Shown in pieces: positions 10,200-21,362 of a stretch of 64,000 nucleotides of DNA. The stretch spans positions 155,576,352 through 155,640,351 of the forward strand of contig OZ038381.1 of the NCBI GenBank assembly GCA_964036045.1, given 5' to 3'. Position numbers and translations under genes: made by a program. Source of the stretch: Eutreptiella sp. 'Long Island Sound 2002'. Taxonomy: Eukaryota > Euglenozoa > Euglenophyceae > Eutreptiales > Eutreptiaceae. The notes under the pieces are model-generated. The model made no database searches. It saw nothing but the letters and a program-made list of their open reading frames with translations, and was not told the origin of the DNA. How positions within the stretch are numbered: the stretch's first letter is position 1; each line of letters begins with the position of its first letter.

Positions 10200-12330
10200 C
10201 CCTCGAGGTGACTTGAACCGGGTCAATCTTCCATTTTTCGCAATTTCCAACCAACCAATTTCCAACCAATAAAACCAGCAGAGATTTCCAAGCTCACAAC
10301 CCACTCAAGTTGATTAAAGTCCCTCAGAGCACGGCAATGACACATACAACTCCAACCGAAAGCCCGATGACGAAATGGCGCAGGAATCCAATACGGTCCA
10401 ACAATGATCCAACCAAAAGTTCACCAATGGTCCACAAAAGCCACAAATTATCCACAAATGAGCCACGGTCAAACAATAGTCAAACACGGGTCCAAGGCAG
10501 GTACAAATGGTCCACTAGTCCACACGGGACGAGCACGGGTCAAAGGAGGGTCCAAACGGGCACAAGGTAGGTCCACCCTTTAGAAAAAAAAAAGAATTCA
10601 CAGGCGCGAGTAAGAGTAAACCTACTCTCCCGGTCGGACCACATGTAATGCAAGACGAAGAGTTCATGGGCACGGGCATCATCCTATGAACTTAAAGTCA
10701 TGCATGCAAAAGTGTAAACCAAAATTCACACTACTTCTACCCGTCGACAAAGATGGTCTCACCGGGGGTGGAGCAGTGGGAAGAAATGAACGACACCGCC
10801 GTCGGGCCATCCCCAAAGAGCACATGAGTCACACTTGAGTCTCCGGACGTCTTGACTAAACCGACATGAGGAAAGGAAGTGCACATGCACATACATGGTC
10901 ACATGGGGCATGTAAACCCACCAACAAAAGGCACCAAACCATGACCCGGCTAGCTCTTAGGATCAACAACTAATCTAAACCAAATTAGCAAATGAGCAAT
11001 ACACCATGGACATGGAGATCCACCTCTTGGGCAAAGAAGAACACAATAGGCCAATGGCCTCCCGGGCTACTCATGGGACCTAATCTCCACCCAAAGAGAG
11101 CACCCACATGGAGAGAAAGTCACCTAACCATGCCCGAGGAGAGATATTCCCCGACCAAATCGCTTAGGAAAGATTGACGTATCCATCATGAGAGAGAGCA
11201 TGCATGGGGAGAGAGTTTCTAATAGCCTTGACCCAAGAGAGCATGCATATGGAGAGAGTTTCGCCTAGCCTTGACCCAAGAGAGCATGCATGCACTTGGA
11301 GAGAGAGTGGCGAAAGCTCGACCAATGCCCATCCTTGAGTCTAATCATAAGACGGCAAAACAACGGCATGACTTAATTGGATAACTCCCAAGCCACGGGC
11401 ACTTGAAAAAAGTGAAAGAGCCCAAGAGTCTCAAATGATCAAATACAACGGTCACATGGCATTAAATGCTCAACTTACCTCTTGAGGAGTATGACGAATT
11501 GGGAGAGAGAGTGAGAGTGAGGGAAAGCATCAAATCCACCTTGGGGAGAGGAGACACCATATGTTCACCTTGACCATGGAATCATGGGCACCACCAAGTT
11601 TGAGTCACACCATGAAGACACAAATCAACCATGCATCAATGACAAATGCAATGTCAACTCTTAGAATGAATGCATGAAACCTCAAAACCAAATATGGTGT
11701 GGCACCCCAATGGAATCCAATTGCAAGGCAACAACCAATGTATCCCACGACCAGCGGTGCGCCTACCTATGCTTCCCTTGGTCTCACCTCTCGTCCCCTT
11801 CGGAAGACACCCAATGTGACGTGGTAGGTTTTTGCCGTGACTACTAGTACCACCATAGCAGAGATAAGGACGGCCTTGGTTTCCAAAGGTACTTCCTCAG
11901 CACTTGTCCACAAAAGCGATCAACGTACGTACTATGGCTGTCACATAGTCTTCCTCCGGTTGGATAAGTGATTCCAAATTCCACATGATAGATCTAACAC
12001 TATTAGCACCAGACTGGAAGGGTATTCCATTGGCTGGCCTGCATTACGGCGCGACCAAAGACGGCGCGCACACACACAGCAGCAGCCAATCGACGAATCG
12101 GAAACCCAAATAGGGTTAGAACAAATGCTGGCCAACCGCAGAATTGAAATGAAATCAATGCAACATCATAAATGCAAAAACAAAACTGAAATCTGCAGTC
12201 GGATTTAATTCTGGGATCCAAAAATTGGATTGGAATCGAATGCTGAGATCACATAATAATTTACACCTGAAATGGCACACAAGAAGCAACATGAGTGTGC
12301 AAAGGAGAAATGGGCAACAAATATGGATTC
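10200..12330. other. Non-coding, LTR-like region with imperfect repeats
   Basis: No coding frame is supported. The part near 10370-10580 is packed with diverged GGTCCA/CAAA units; 11190-11320 holds a short minisatellite. Position and texture fit the LTR of the truncated minus-strand element, but its limits cannot be fixed here. Confidence 0.3.
11194..11312 (+). repeat. 43-bp minisatellite, about three units
   Basis: The phrase GAGAGCATGCAT recurs at about 11194, 11237 and 11280. The first two units share GGAGAGAGTTTC and AGCCTTGACCCAA; the third is diverged. The spacing is 43 bp. Confidence 0.65.
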
Positions 12331-12423
12331 TGACATGGCTATGCCCTAAGTTTTACAAAGTGGACCTCACGGAGCGCGCTAAGGACATGATGGCCTTCAT
12401 CACACTCAAGGCCGCATCTTCAG

Positions 12424-12720
12424 GTAGCGAGTGATGCCTTTTGGCATCAGCAACGCCCCAGCTTTGTTTCAGGAGATGATGTCTCAAGTCCTACACCTCG
12501 TCACGAAGAGACCTGCTGTTCAAGAGTTACTCAAAAGGGGTGCCGTGTTGGAAGCGCACATCGACGACGTGCTGCTGTGAACCGAGTCGGTTGAAGATCA
12601 TTTAGTACTCTTGAGCGAGTTCTTTGAGGTCTGTCAAGAGCAACATTTAAGGATAAAGCTGAAAAAGTGCGAATCCTCCAGAAGCCAGATGGAGTATCTG
12701 GGGTTTACAATCGGACCAAG
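12424..12720 (+). pseudogene. Chromovirus reverse transcriptase fragment
   Basis: The frame gives RVMPFGISNAPALFQEMM and, 90 bases on, EAHIDDVLL, the Ty3 RT blocks around the catalytic Asp pair (YVDD replaced by HIDD). KCESSRSQMEYLGFTIG follows, typical of the RT thumb border. A UAG stands just before RVMPFG where an aromatic residue is usual, and a UGA directly after DDVLL. The palm is only partly present. Later sequence shifts frame and carries more stops. Confidence 0.8.
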
Positions 12721-13139
12721 ATGGTGGAAGCCAACGGAAGCGATGCTGCGCCATTGCTCAATTTTGCGCTGTTGGAAGTGAACGGAAAAGCCGAAGGCGT
12801 CAAGAAAATACGCCAATTTGTGGTGTCTTGCAACTTCTACCGAAGGCACCTGAAGAACTTCACCTGCAGTAGTGCTCCACTGACGGACCTCATCAAAACG
12901 AGACCAAGTGGCAATGGACAGAGAAGGAGCAAGCAGCGCTGGAGGAAATGAAGGGGCTGCTGATCACGGACACGTCCGACGTTGGCAACGGAGGTACCCT
13001 GTTCCAGTGGCAGCGCCTGAACAAGGATTTGTACCAAAAGGTGGAACACAAGCTCAGGACGCTTGGCGTAAACCGAGACGAAACGCTACGACATGAGTAC
13101 AACGATGACGAGTGGCGTTCGGTCTCGCTAGGGCACTGG

Positions 13140-13514
13140 AACTAAAAGTGGAACAACGCCCGGAAGAATTACGCGACCTACGAGCGGGAGATCATTGGCG
13201 GAGTGCTGTTGCTAGCAAGCCAGACACGCATTGTGGGCTCAAACCCTGTGACATGGTTGTGTGGTCAAGGACCGGCTCAAGCGTTCCTACATAAACCACC
13301 CTCGAGCAGAACAGGATCAGGAGATGGTGGACCTTTTTATCACAACTTCGGCTAGCGACCTTCCACATCCCCGGCGTGAAGAACGAGTTGTGTGACTACC
13401 GGTCAGGAGGGTCGTTCAACGACATGTTGGGACGAGACATGGAAGAGCTAGCGAAGGAGGCATTCTCTAAGATGGACGTGCAATTGGACCTCTTCACAAA
13501 GGTTACACCCTAGA
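13140..13514 (+). pseudogene. Chromovirus RNase H fragment
   Basis: Pieces in more than one frame give NYATYEREIIGGVLLLAS (Ty3 RNase H E-helix), NPVTWLCGQGP, and, after a shift, ATFHIPGVKNELCDY followed by FNDMLGRDMEELAKEAFSKM. The usual DxLSR after CDY has changed to a non-matching stretch. The domain is broken by frameshifts and ends at a UAG at 13511-13513. Confidence 0.7.
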
Positions 13515-13735
13515 GATCTACAGAGTGGAAGGTGACCGTCCTGCTGCCCGAATTCCCCATGCTAAAGACGTTGAAGAAAGCGCGACACTTCGTGGACGAA
13601 GATGGAGCTCAGTGGGCACGTACAGCGAGTCACCTGTACAGAGAAGAAGTGATATGTGCACCGTCAACACACGTGAAGTCAATGAGTTGATGGGCACAAA
13701 AGACGAACGGACATCCTGGAGTAGAACGAACACGA

Positions 13736-14377
13736 TGGTTTTTCGAGAAGCACTTCTACACCACGCTCACTCAAGAGCGACTAAACGAAGTCTTAAGTGA
13801 AGTTTGCGCTAAATGTCCGTGCTCCAAGGCCAAGCAAAGCACAAGCGCAGACCAAGGACTAACAGCACACCTGCCCATACCGAACATGGTGAACAGCATG
13901 TTGTACCTGCACTTCACGGAGATGCCCAAATGCTCGGGGCATGACTTTGCTCTGCTCGCGACGTGTGGGTTAAGCAGATTCACACGAGTGTTTCCGCTCA
14001 CGAAGAAATACGACGGAGAAACCATCTTGAAAGAGCTGTTCGAAGGGTGGACACAAGTGTACGAAATGCCGATAGGAGTACACAGTGACAGGGATATCAA
14101 ACTCACCTTGAACAACGGCTGGTACACCGGAGTCCTCAAGAACATGGGAGTCCAAGTTGACTGCATGACGCCGAACTACAAGAGGAAGAACACACAGTGT
14201 GAGAAGCAAATCAAGGCATTCAAGACGATCACGAGGGTATTGCTCGCCGAAGAAAGCAGTCCAAATTGGATCACACTGCTATCTGTAGCCGTGTACATGA
14301 TGAACCACCACATCTCTAGTCGGACAGGTTACTCTCCCACCGAACTATTCCTGGGCGGACCGGGATTCTTCTACTAG
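13736..14377 (+). pseudogene. Chromovirus integrase (zinc and catalytic core)
   Basis: One open frame carries the tail of the H2C2 zinc domain (EVCAKCPCSKAK) and then the DDE core: LHFTEMPKCSGHDFALLA, LSRFTRVFPL, IGVHSDRDIKLT, TPNYKRKNTQCEKQIKAF and SSRTGYSPTELFLGGPGF. The first Asp, usually LDFT, reads LHFT here; HSDRD and the later Glu (QCEKQ) remain. Loss of that Asp would abolish strand transfer. The role was insertion of element cDNA into chromatin. The frame ends at a UAG before the GPY/F region. Confidence 0.8.
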
Positions 14378-14540
14378 TTCCCTACGGCAGACGAGTGCAA
14401 CACCAAAGTGAAGGACTGGCTCGAAAATCAAAGGGCCATGGCTGAGAAAGCACCAGAGTTGCTGACGAAAGTTCTGAATCAAGAGCATTGTCGAACAAAA
14501 CCGAGGGAAGTCGAGTACAGAGTACTGAGAAGGAGACCTG

Positions 14541-15122
14541 GTGCAGGTGCATCACACACGCATTCCACGGTGGGCTCAAAACGAGCTTTATCTCCCGTAT
14601 TTCGGGCCATACGTGGTGACGGAGGTGAGTCCCAGTACCGTGAAGGTCAAGGCAAGCCCAAGCATGGGTGGATTCGTGGAAGTGGGCTACATTCAACTCA
14701 AAAGGTGCACCGCAGTGGAAGATGACGACGTGGAAGCTTGGGAAGAATCGGCGGCTGAGGCTGAGAGGTCGAAGATCGCGGCTGACGAGGACGAGAACGA
14801 AGGAGGCATGCATGAGGAAGACCAAGTTCACCAACTCCCTGAAATGGATGACGCAGAGATCAAAGAAAGGGAATGTCACACAGTGGAGTCGATCCTGCAT
14901 TACAAATACAAGCACGGATGGCGATTCCTCACGAGGTGGGCTGAGTACGAGGTAAGTGACAGTACTTGGGAGCCCACAAGCGCCTTCGTGCTGGACAAGG
15001 GCAACTTGACAGACAAATTTGCTCGTTACTGCTGGCTGCATGACCTCCATGGAATCCTGGAAACAGCAAGAAAAATGGCGCAAAGGAAGTTGGAACGAGC
15101 TCAACGTCGAGAAGCGAAATGA
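14541..15122 (+). pseudogene. Chromovirus integrase C-terminus with chromodomain
   Basis: The open frame begins with a GPY/F-like segment (LPYFGPYVVTEVSPSTVKVK), then an acidic linker of about 70 residues. A chromodomain follows: VESILHYKYKHGWRFLTRW, YEVSDSTWEP, then a helix DKFARYCWLHDL. In chromoviruses this domain reads histone marks and directs insertion to heterochromatin. The aromatic and TWEP positions are kept. It follows the integrase core after a short gap with a stop and shift. Confidence 0.8.
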
Positions 15123-15270
15123 GGGGAAGCACGAAAGCAAATTGAGAGAGATGATGAACAAAGGAACGAGTCGGATGCACCACGAAGGAGTAAACGATTA
15201 AGAGCGAACTAACCTCACTGGAACTGGAACTGGAAGAACGCGATGAACGCCCTGATGAAGATGGAGTGGA

Positions 15271-15918
15271 TCACGCTGCAGACAAACGCAGTGGCCGCTT
15301 GCTGCTGAGCTGGGTCGAGAGGCTGAACGGCGGCAACCGGAGCCTCAGGAAGTTTTCGTCGATGACAGGGGCAACCGGAGCTGCAGGGGGGTGAACTTCG
15401 ATGACCACTTCCGCGTCATCCACCACCATGAGGAGGTCCCCTTGGGTAATGGCGAGGGGACCTTGACGAGGAGGGATTACCCACTCCTCGGGCACTGGAT
15501 CATTGAGAGGCAAGGGCTCCAAGGTCCAGGCCCCACGCATCCCAGCGGGGGTGAGCCGAGGGGCACGCCGCATTGAGCGACGCCGGTTGCCAACCAGCGC
15601 ATCGGAGCAAGTATCGAACCACAGGGAGGGTCCAGCCGAGTCAGAGGGCTGAGACAAGACCCAAACTCCGTGGTACGGGACCCATTTGCCGTAGGTCCAC
15701 TCCGATGGCCGACCACCGCCATAAGCCGTTCGGAGGTGGGACGGCTGGCTGTGGGGCGGGTTCCGAGGTAGACGCGTGGCTGGTGCTGCTGGTGGTGCTG
15801 TTGTTTCCCCACACAACCCTATATCAACCACACGAATGCGAGTTCGACATGCTGTAGTTATGGGAAAGTAAGCTGAGCCGATGGGCAGCGAGTCGAAAGA
15901 ATGACTGGCGGGCGTCAA
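15271..15918 (-). CDS. Uncharacterised antisense ORF at the chromovirus 3' flank
   Basis: A 215-residue frame on the strand opposite the chromovirus starts about 0.15 kb past the chromodomain stop. It is rich in Pro and Arg, with hydrophobic patches such as GDLLMVVDDAEVVIEVH and WVPYHGVWVLSQPSDS. I recognise no family. The opposite strand has no equally long frame here, which argues slightly for real coding. It could be an antisense gene of the element or chance in GC-rich DNA. Confidence 0.25.
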   Translation of the reverse strand: MTPASHSFDSLPIGSAYFPITTACRTRIRVVDIGLCGETTAPPAAPATRLPRNPPHSQPSHLRTAYGGGRPSEWTYGKWVPYHGVWVLSQPSDSAGPSLWFDTCSDALVGNRRRSMRRAPRLTPAGMRGAWTLEPLPLNDPVPEEWVIPPRQGPLAITQGDLLMVVDDAEVVIEVHPPAAPVAPVIDENFLRLRLPPFSLSTQLSSKRPLRLSAA

Positions 15919-15919
15919 T

Positions 15920-18405
15920 GAGGAACTTCGAAAACTTCAAGATTTATCCGAGCGACGCGGACAACGTGGCCAACGCAACAAGTGTGTACTGCTTCGCCTG
16001 CATCATTCGCAGCAACGGCGGAAACTGAGGGATGAGCAAGGACTCCAAGAGTACAAAGACACTGAGTGAGTGACTTGATGAAGATCATAATCAAGCCGAA
16101 CGTTTCACAGAAACTGAGGAATGGCAGCGCTAACGAGTCTGAAAGAACTACGAGTACGACGCGTAGCTGTGGACCTCAAGCAGGGCAGCATCAGACCTTG
16201 AAGAAGCCCTGGGTCACCTGATCGAGGGACTAGATTGTAGGAGAGGGAGTCGTCATCGACGGCAAGATCAGAGCCAATGACGACTGAACGGCGTCCTACG
16301 AACCACCACAGAGGCGACGATGTTTACGACTGCGTGGTCTAGGATGAGGAGGGAGTGAAATGGACCCACAATCCAGCCTAAAATTATGGTCAAAAAGGTA
16401 CTGAAAATGGTTTAAGTCAGGTTGTGTACATTAGTGCCATTTTGCTGACATGCACAGGTTCTTGGCTGTAAAGGCCATTGCACGCAGACGCGCTCGCACT
16501 GTGTGAGCGACCACAAAACGTGTGTCTATGACATGCGCGCATGCATGATGATGATGATGATTGTCATGATGATGATGATGATCATGATGATTATACTATT
16601 TGGGTGTCATGCCACCCTGTTTTCTGATGGTTATTTTTAAGGTTTCCAAACCAATGTTTTATGGTACTGTACTATGCGCCTACTCAGCAAGGTGTTTGCT
16701 TGCTTGTGTATGGCCTAAAGCTTGTTATTTGGGGAGTGCACATGTGACCACCATGGGTGTTTCTGGCTTAAGGAGGTAGAGGAGAATAGAGCACAAAACC
16801 CATAAAGGCACCACACGACAAGTGAGACAAGGTGAATAACATGTTAGCAAAGCATGGACCAAAGCAACACCATACTTTGCTTTGTACAGCCTCAGTGTTT
16901 ATGAATCAAATGAGTCCAAGGTGCAGTGCTTTCTAAGGGGTGCTGGTTAGAGCCTAAATCTTAGTCCACGGCACGCCTCACAGACCATGAGTGCCTCTGT
17001 ATTGCTTGTTACATGGTGTGTGCCTCGAATGAGCAATTTTCCGGTTCCCGAAAGCATGCGTCGCATTGTACTTCACAGAGTGCTATGGGCGCAATCCATT
17101 GTTGCTTTGTTGCTTTCAACATCCTGCTTGCTTAAGTCCTGCTAACGAGGGTACCCAGAAATAGGATTGCAAATATTGGGAAAGCCGTGCCCATTGTGCT
17201 TACCCTTGCTGCCACGGGTGCTGGGCGGTGGTTGGTGTTCTGCCTTCCACTCCTAAAAAGAGGCAAGCGCAACCAACTTTTCACTCCTCCATCCCCTTTG
17301 ACTCCTCCCTCACCCGATCGCCCCAAGTGTCAGATTTGTTTCAAGATTGTAGTATACGAATGCTTGGACGTCAACCCTGAGGCCAAGAATTGTGCCAACA
17401 TGGTTAGGGTGGTATGTGGTAGGACATGTACCAAAAGGTGTCGTGTCATGTGGGAACATCTACTGCCACCTTGGGTCCTAAGGGAGAGGAGGTACAATGT
17501 TGGACCTCTTGCAATTGCTTAACGAAATTGAGGATGCTTTCCAAGTAACCACCCGCTCCTTTGTAAACTTGGTCACAAACATTCAAAAGCTCCGTCCCAG
17601 CATCAAACACACTTCGATCAAACCATGTTGAACTCCAATCACATCCCATAGCCAGGAAAGTTGTGAACTTAGTTCTCGTGCAAAATGGACGTAACAGGCC
17701 TCTGCAAAGGCAACCAATGCTCGAATGGCAGTGGTTTTCTCAAGAACTTGCTCTGAACCACCACGACACAACAAATCCCATGCAACTGCATTCCCTCTAG
17801 CGGAGACATTTGCCTCAACTTGAAGCTTTGCAAGTTGGCTCCAAATATGGGATTGCGAGTGTCAAGGTTATATGTTATTTCAACTTTGTATGCTGACACT
17901 GCTTTTGTCAATACATGTGAGGTTGAGGGTTTGAAGGTTCTTTTGGATGAAGCTCGAAAATAGGAGCACAATCATGATACGGCCTTGTGGTGCCCTCCTT
18001 TGGTTTATCGCGAGTTCAGTTCAAAGGTTATGACAATCACATCCTTGCTCTTGTGTATGCTGCCTTTAACCTCAACTTCATTGAATGGGCTGCCCTCTCC
18101 CCCGGCACGCAATACTTCTCTAACTTGAAGAAACGTGCTGGATATATTGCATTCCCTTTTCAGGTTCTCAAGCAGTTGCCAAAGCGACTGGGCGGACTTT
18201 TGCACTTGGTGTGGCTTGGCCAAAGCCGATTTTGACAAGAGCAACCCGCCACCGAAGGGCATTGGTATTGTGAAGTGTAGCTTCAATCAAAATTGAAAAA
18301 CAGTGCAACTTTCAATGCCTTTGAAGCTGACAGATTTTCCCTTCGAACTCTGTCCGCAGAATCCTTGAAATACGTCCACTTCGTAAATTCTTAGGTAGGG
18401 TTCGA
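15920..18405. other. Intergenic stretch between chromovirus and DIRS element
   Basis: About 2.5 kb with only short frames. The chromovirus 3' LTR would be expected in the first part but has no partner to compare. A trinucleotide microsatellite lies at 16544-16590. I see no gene. Confidence 0.3.
16544..16590 (+). repeat. (ATG)n microsatellite
   Basis: Runs of ATG/GAT units interrupted by TTGTC and ATC. Confidence 0.85.
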
Positions 18406-18406
18406 A

Positions 18407-18504
18407 CGGCACATCGCTTGAGCAACAAGACCCATGTGAGGTCCACTCTTCTCTGCCCTCGTGTAACTTCGGTACGATTTTCTTTGCCAGCGGTTGGCGG
18501 TTAC
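18407..18504 (+). repeat. DIRS left inverted terminal repeat
   Basis: It pairs with the reverse complement of 22747-22845 at about 85% identity over the 85 bases from GAGCAACAAGAC to GGCGGTTAC. The outer ~20 bases are less similar. It ends ~40 bases before the gag start. Confidence 0.85.
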
Positions 18505-18541
18505 AGTCCCGTAGCTTGGAACTTTGAGTCAAACAATTATT

Positions 18542-19648
18542 ATGGCTACAATTACTATGGAATTCAATCAAATGGACCTACAATCCTTTGGTTCTATACT
18601 TGAAGATTCATCTAGCGGAAAATTTGCCGCCGCCTGGGACCATTTGATTCAACAGCCAAACTCTTGGCTTGAAATTCGAAGTTTGGGTCCTGAACGTTGT
18701 GAAGGTTTATTGAATATTGCTTTGAAATCTTGCATGCCTACTTTGAAGATAAGCCAGATCGCCTTGCTCGTGCACAAACATTCGGGTGTAGCTATGGGTC
18801 ATGTGGACCCCAAGATTTATCGTGATACGTATTTATACGCCTTTTCATTGGTTTGGGAAGTGGGTAGTGTTATTACCCTTAACGAGGTTTTGGCGGCGGC
18901 GGCATTTGGGTTAGCAACACGGGCCACTAACACCAAGGCGGTGACTACTCCTATGGCTACTCCCATGGCGGGCAATTCTAACGATGTTGAAGATGCCGAG
19001 GATGATGTGATCGACCTTCCTGATGATGAATCCTCTATTTCGTTACCACCGTGGTTTGCGGAAGCTTGGAATCGTTCAAGAGATCCCGGTTGTGATCGTT
19101 TGGATATTAGAAAGGTTTTGGAGAATTTACCTTATCTCGAGTAGGTGCCTGGGCACCCACAAGACAACAATCATAACAATGATGGTAAGCAATATTTGGA
19201 TAAGACGGTTAAATCATGGCAACAAAAGCTTTTGCACGGTTTGCGCATTATTGGCAACATTTCCGTTGTTGATTCTGATACCCCCGATACATATGAACGC
19301 TTGTTGCAAGCACTCCATTTGCTTTCCGACCTTAAACAATCCATTTGTGATTCTAGAAAATCTTCCAGCATCAAAGGCTTGGTTGCACATTCTAACCAAT
19401 TGTTCAATAAGGAAGAGCTTGCTAATGCCAGTTTGAGTGCGAATATTAACTGTTTGGGTCGTTCATACCATCCAAAGGGTGGCAAGGGGGGAAAGGGAGG
19501 TCGAGGTTACTCCAATTGGGGTTCCAATTTTCGAAGTTTTGGTAAAGGTAAGTCCTTCGGTCGTGGCTACAATTCCTACTCTCGATATTCCCAACCTTCC
19601 TCTTCCACCTCCGCCCCCCAAGGACCTCGTGGACAAGGGCCTCAATGA
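18542..19648 (+). pseudogene. DIRS Gag, interrupted by one in-frame UAG
   Basis: From ATG 18542 the frame runs 200 codons to a UAG at 19142-19144, then continues unbroken in the same frame for another 167 codons. The second part has a helical core (KTVKSWQQKLLHGLRII, TYERLLQALHLLSDLKQS) and a Gly/Arg/Lys/Ser-rich nucleic-acid-binding tail (GGKGGKGGRGYSNWG). A basic tail in place of a zinc knuckle is usual for DIRS Gag. An acidic stretch (DAEDDVIDLPDDE) precedes the stop. It is most simply one Gag with a nonsense change. Confidence 0.7.
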
Positions 19649-19690
19649 CTCACAACACCCTTTGTACATGAGGCTTCGCAACCGCATTTC

Positions 19691-21342
19691 TTGGTGGGAG
19701 AAATACGCCACACCACAAGTGGTGCATCTTATCACACCTGGTCTCCGGCGTGTTCGATAAAGTCTCTTCCGCGTCCCAGGAAAGTTTTAAACCGTCCATT
19801 TCAGGAAGTGAAAGACGCTCTCGAGATTATGGAAGAGTATTTGAGCGTGCACGCAGTGAGAGAGTTGCATCAACCCTCAAGTCACCTCATTCCATGGTTC
19901 CTTGTTTACAAGCCAAAGCCGCGCTTCATTTCCAATTGTGTGCAAATAAACATTTGCCTACAACCACCGCCTTATTTTTGCCTCCCAAATTGGAATGCCA
20001 TTTTTCCTTATCTGGTGCAAGGCCATTGGGCCATAAAGAGCGATTTAAAACACGCGTACTTTCATTTGGCGTTGTGCCCCGAGCTCCAAAGGCTCTTCAA
20101 TTTTCAAATAGGCAGTCATTTTTTCCAATGCAGAAGCGCTTGTTTCGGTCTTCACTACATTCCGTATTTGTGGACACAGTTAATGAAAACTTTCCTTCGA
20201 AAGTGAGAAAAGTGAGAAAAGCAGGCATTGTTGTTTTTATGTACCTAGACCACATCATTGTCCTAGGGCCTTCAAGAGAAAGGTTGTATGTTCATCGCCC
20301 CACCGTGCTCAGAGATTTGGTCGCCTCAGGTTTGACTATAAACTTCATCAAGTCCCTTCTTTCCCCCACACAACAGTTCGAAGCTTTGGGGTTAGAGGTA
20401 AACCTAAAGGATGGATATTTGATGGTCCCCATGCACAAGCGCAAGGGTTATCGAAAGGAGGCCGGAAAGCTTCTTACCAACGTGCACATGACGCCGCGAA
20501 AAATGGCCGCCATCTTGGGCCGTTTTCGCAGTTTGCTCCCCGCTTTGCCCGCTCTCACAGCCTTCACCGATCTTCTAGTTACTTTCGTGGGAAAACATCG
20601 GATGCTCGGTTGGGACACCGCGTGCCCAATTCCTTTCAATCTAAAGGAACAAGTCAGAAGTATGAAAAACTTTCTTTTAAGTTGGCCAAGTAACCCTTTT
20701 TCAGGCAACGTGCATCAACACACTCGCGCGCTCGGTTCCGATTCAACCTCGTTTGCTTGGGGAGGTCTAGACACACAGTCAAAGGCAGTTGTACACGATT
20801 TTTGGAGACTCGACGAGTCTCATATAAATCTCAAGAAGCTTCAAGCATCCATTCACACAATCATGTCTCTTGCACCGCCAAAGAGCCTCGTCCATTTGGA
20901 CGTCGACAATTCAGTAGCATTCTCCTATCTAACAAAACATGGAGGAAAGATTGGCAAGCTCAACGCCATCCTAAGACCTTTTTTGTTGTGGATGAACCGC
21001 AATCAAGTCACCTTAGTGCCTCGCCTAGTTCCGTCCAAGGACATGTTGGCAGACGGGATCTCCCGGTGGCGCTTCGACCCAGGGGAATACTCCGTCAAGC
21101 TACAGGTGTTTGTCACCCTCATGGGAATTTTTCGTCCTCATTGCACGGCGCACATCGACATGTTCGCGTCGCCGAGCAACGTGCGCCTACCTCTCTTTTG
21201 CGCGTGTTGGCCCCATCACCAAGCGCATCTAGTAGACGCGTTGTCCACAGATTTGACATCTCTCACCCACGTGTACGCACACCCGCCGTGGTCCATTATA
21301 GACAAGTGGTTGCATCGTCTTCGGGTGCACCCAAATCTATAG
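19691..21342 (+). pseudogene. DIRS reverse transcriptase - RNase H - methyltransferase-like ORF
   Basis: RT fingers and palm read in one frame to about 20206 (KPRFISNCVQIN, WAIKSDLKHAYFHLALCPEL). They then continue in the next frame from about 20210 (IVVFMYLDHIIVLGPS). The shift sits in a GTGAGAAAA direct repeat. The catalytic YLDD motif is YLDH, so the second Asp is lost. RNase H follows (ALGSDSTSFAWGG, HINLKKLQASIH, HLDVDNSVAFSYL, PSKDMLADGISRW), then the MT-like segment IDMFASPSNVRLPLF...VYAHPPW. A UAG at 21340-21342 cuts that segment; the same frame goes on with CLTVVPLWASELWWPLL, which belongs to it. Confidence 0.85.
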
Positions 21343-21362
21343 TGCCTCACAGTCGTTCCCTT

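Larger units (their letters stand above)
12330..15122 (+). mobile_element. Decayed Ty3-type chromovirus (pol remnant)
   Basis: Plus-strand order is reverse transcriptase, RNase H, integrase and chromodomain, the pol order of Ty3 chromoviruses. Several stops and frameshifts split the reading frame, most of them in the RT/RNase H part. Gag and protease are not recognisable upstream, and no LTR pair was found. The copy cannot move by itself. Confidence 0.85.
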
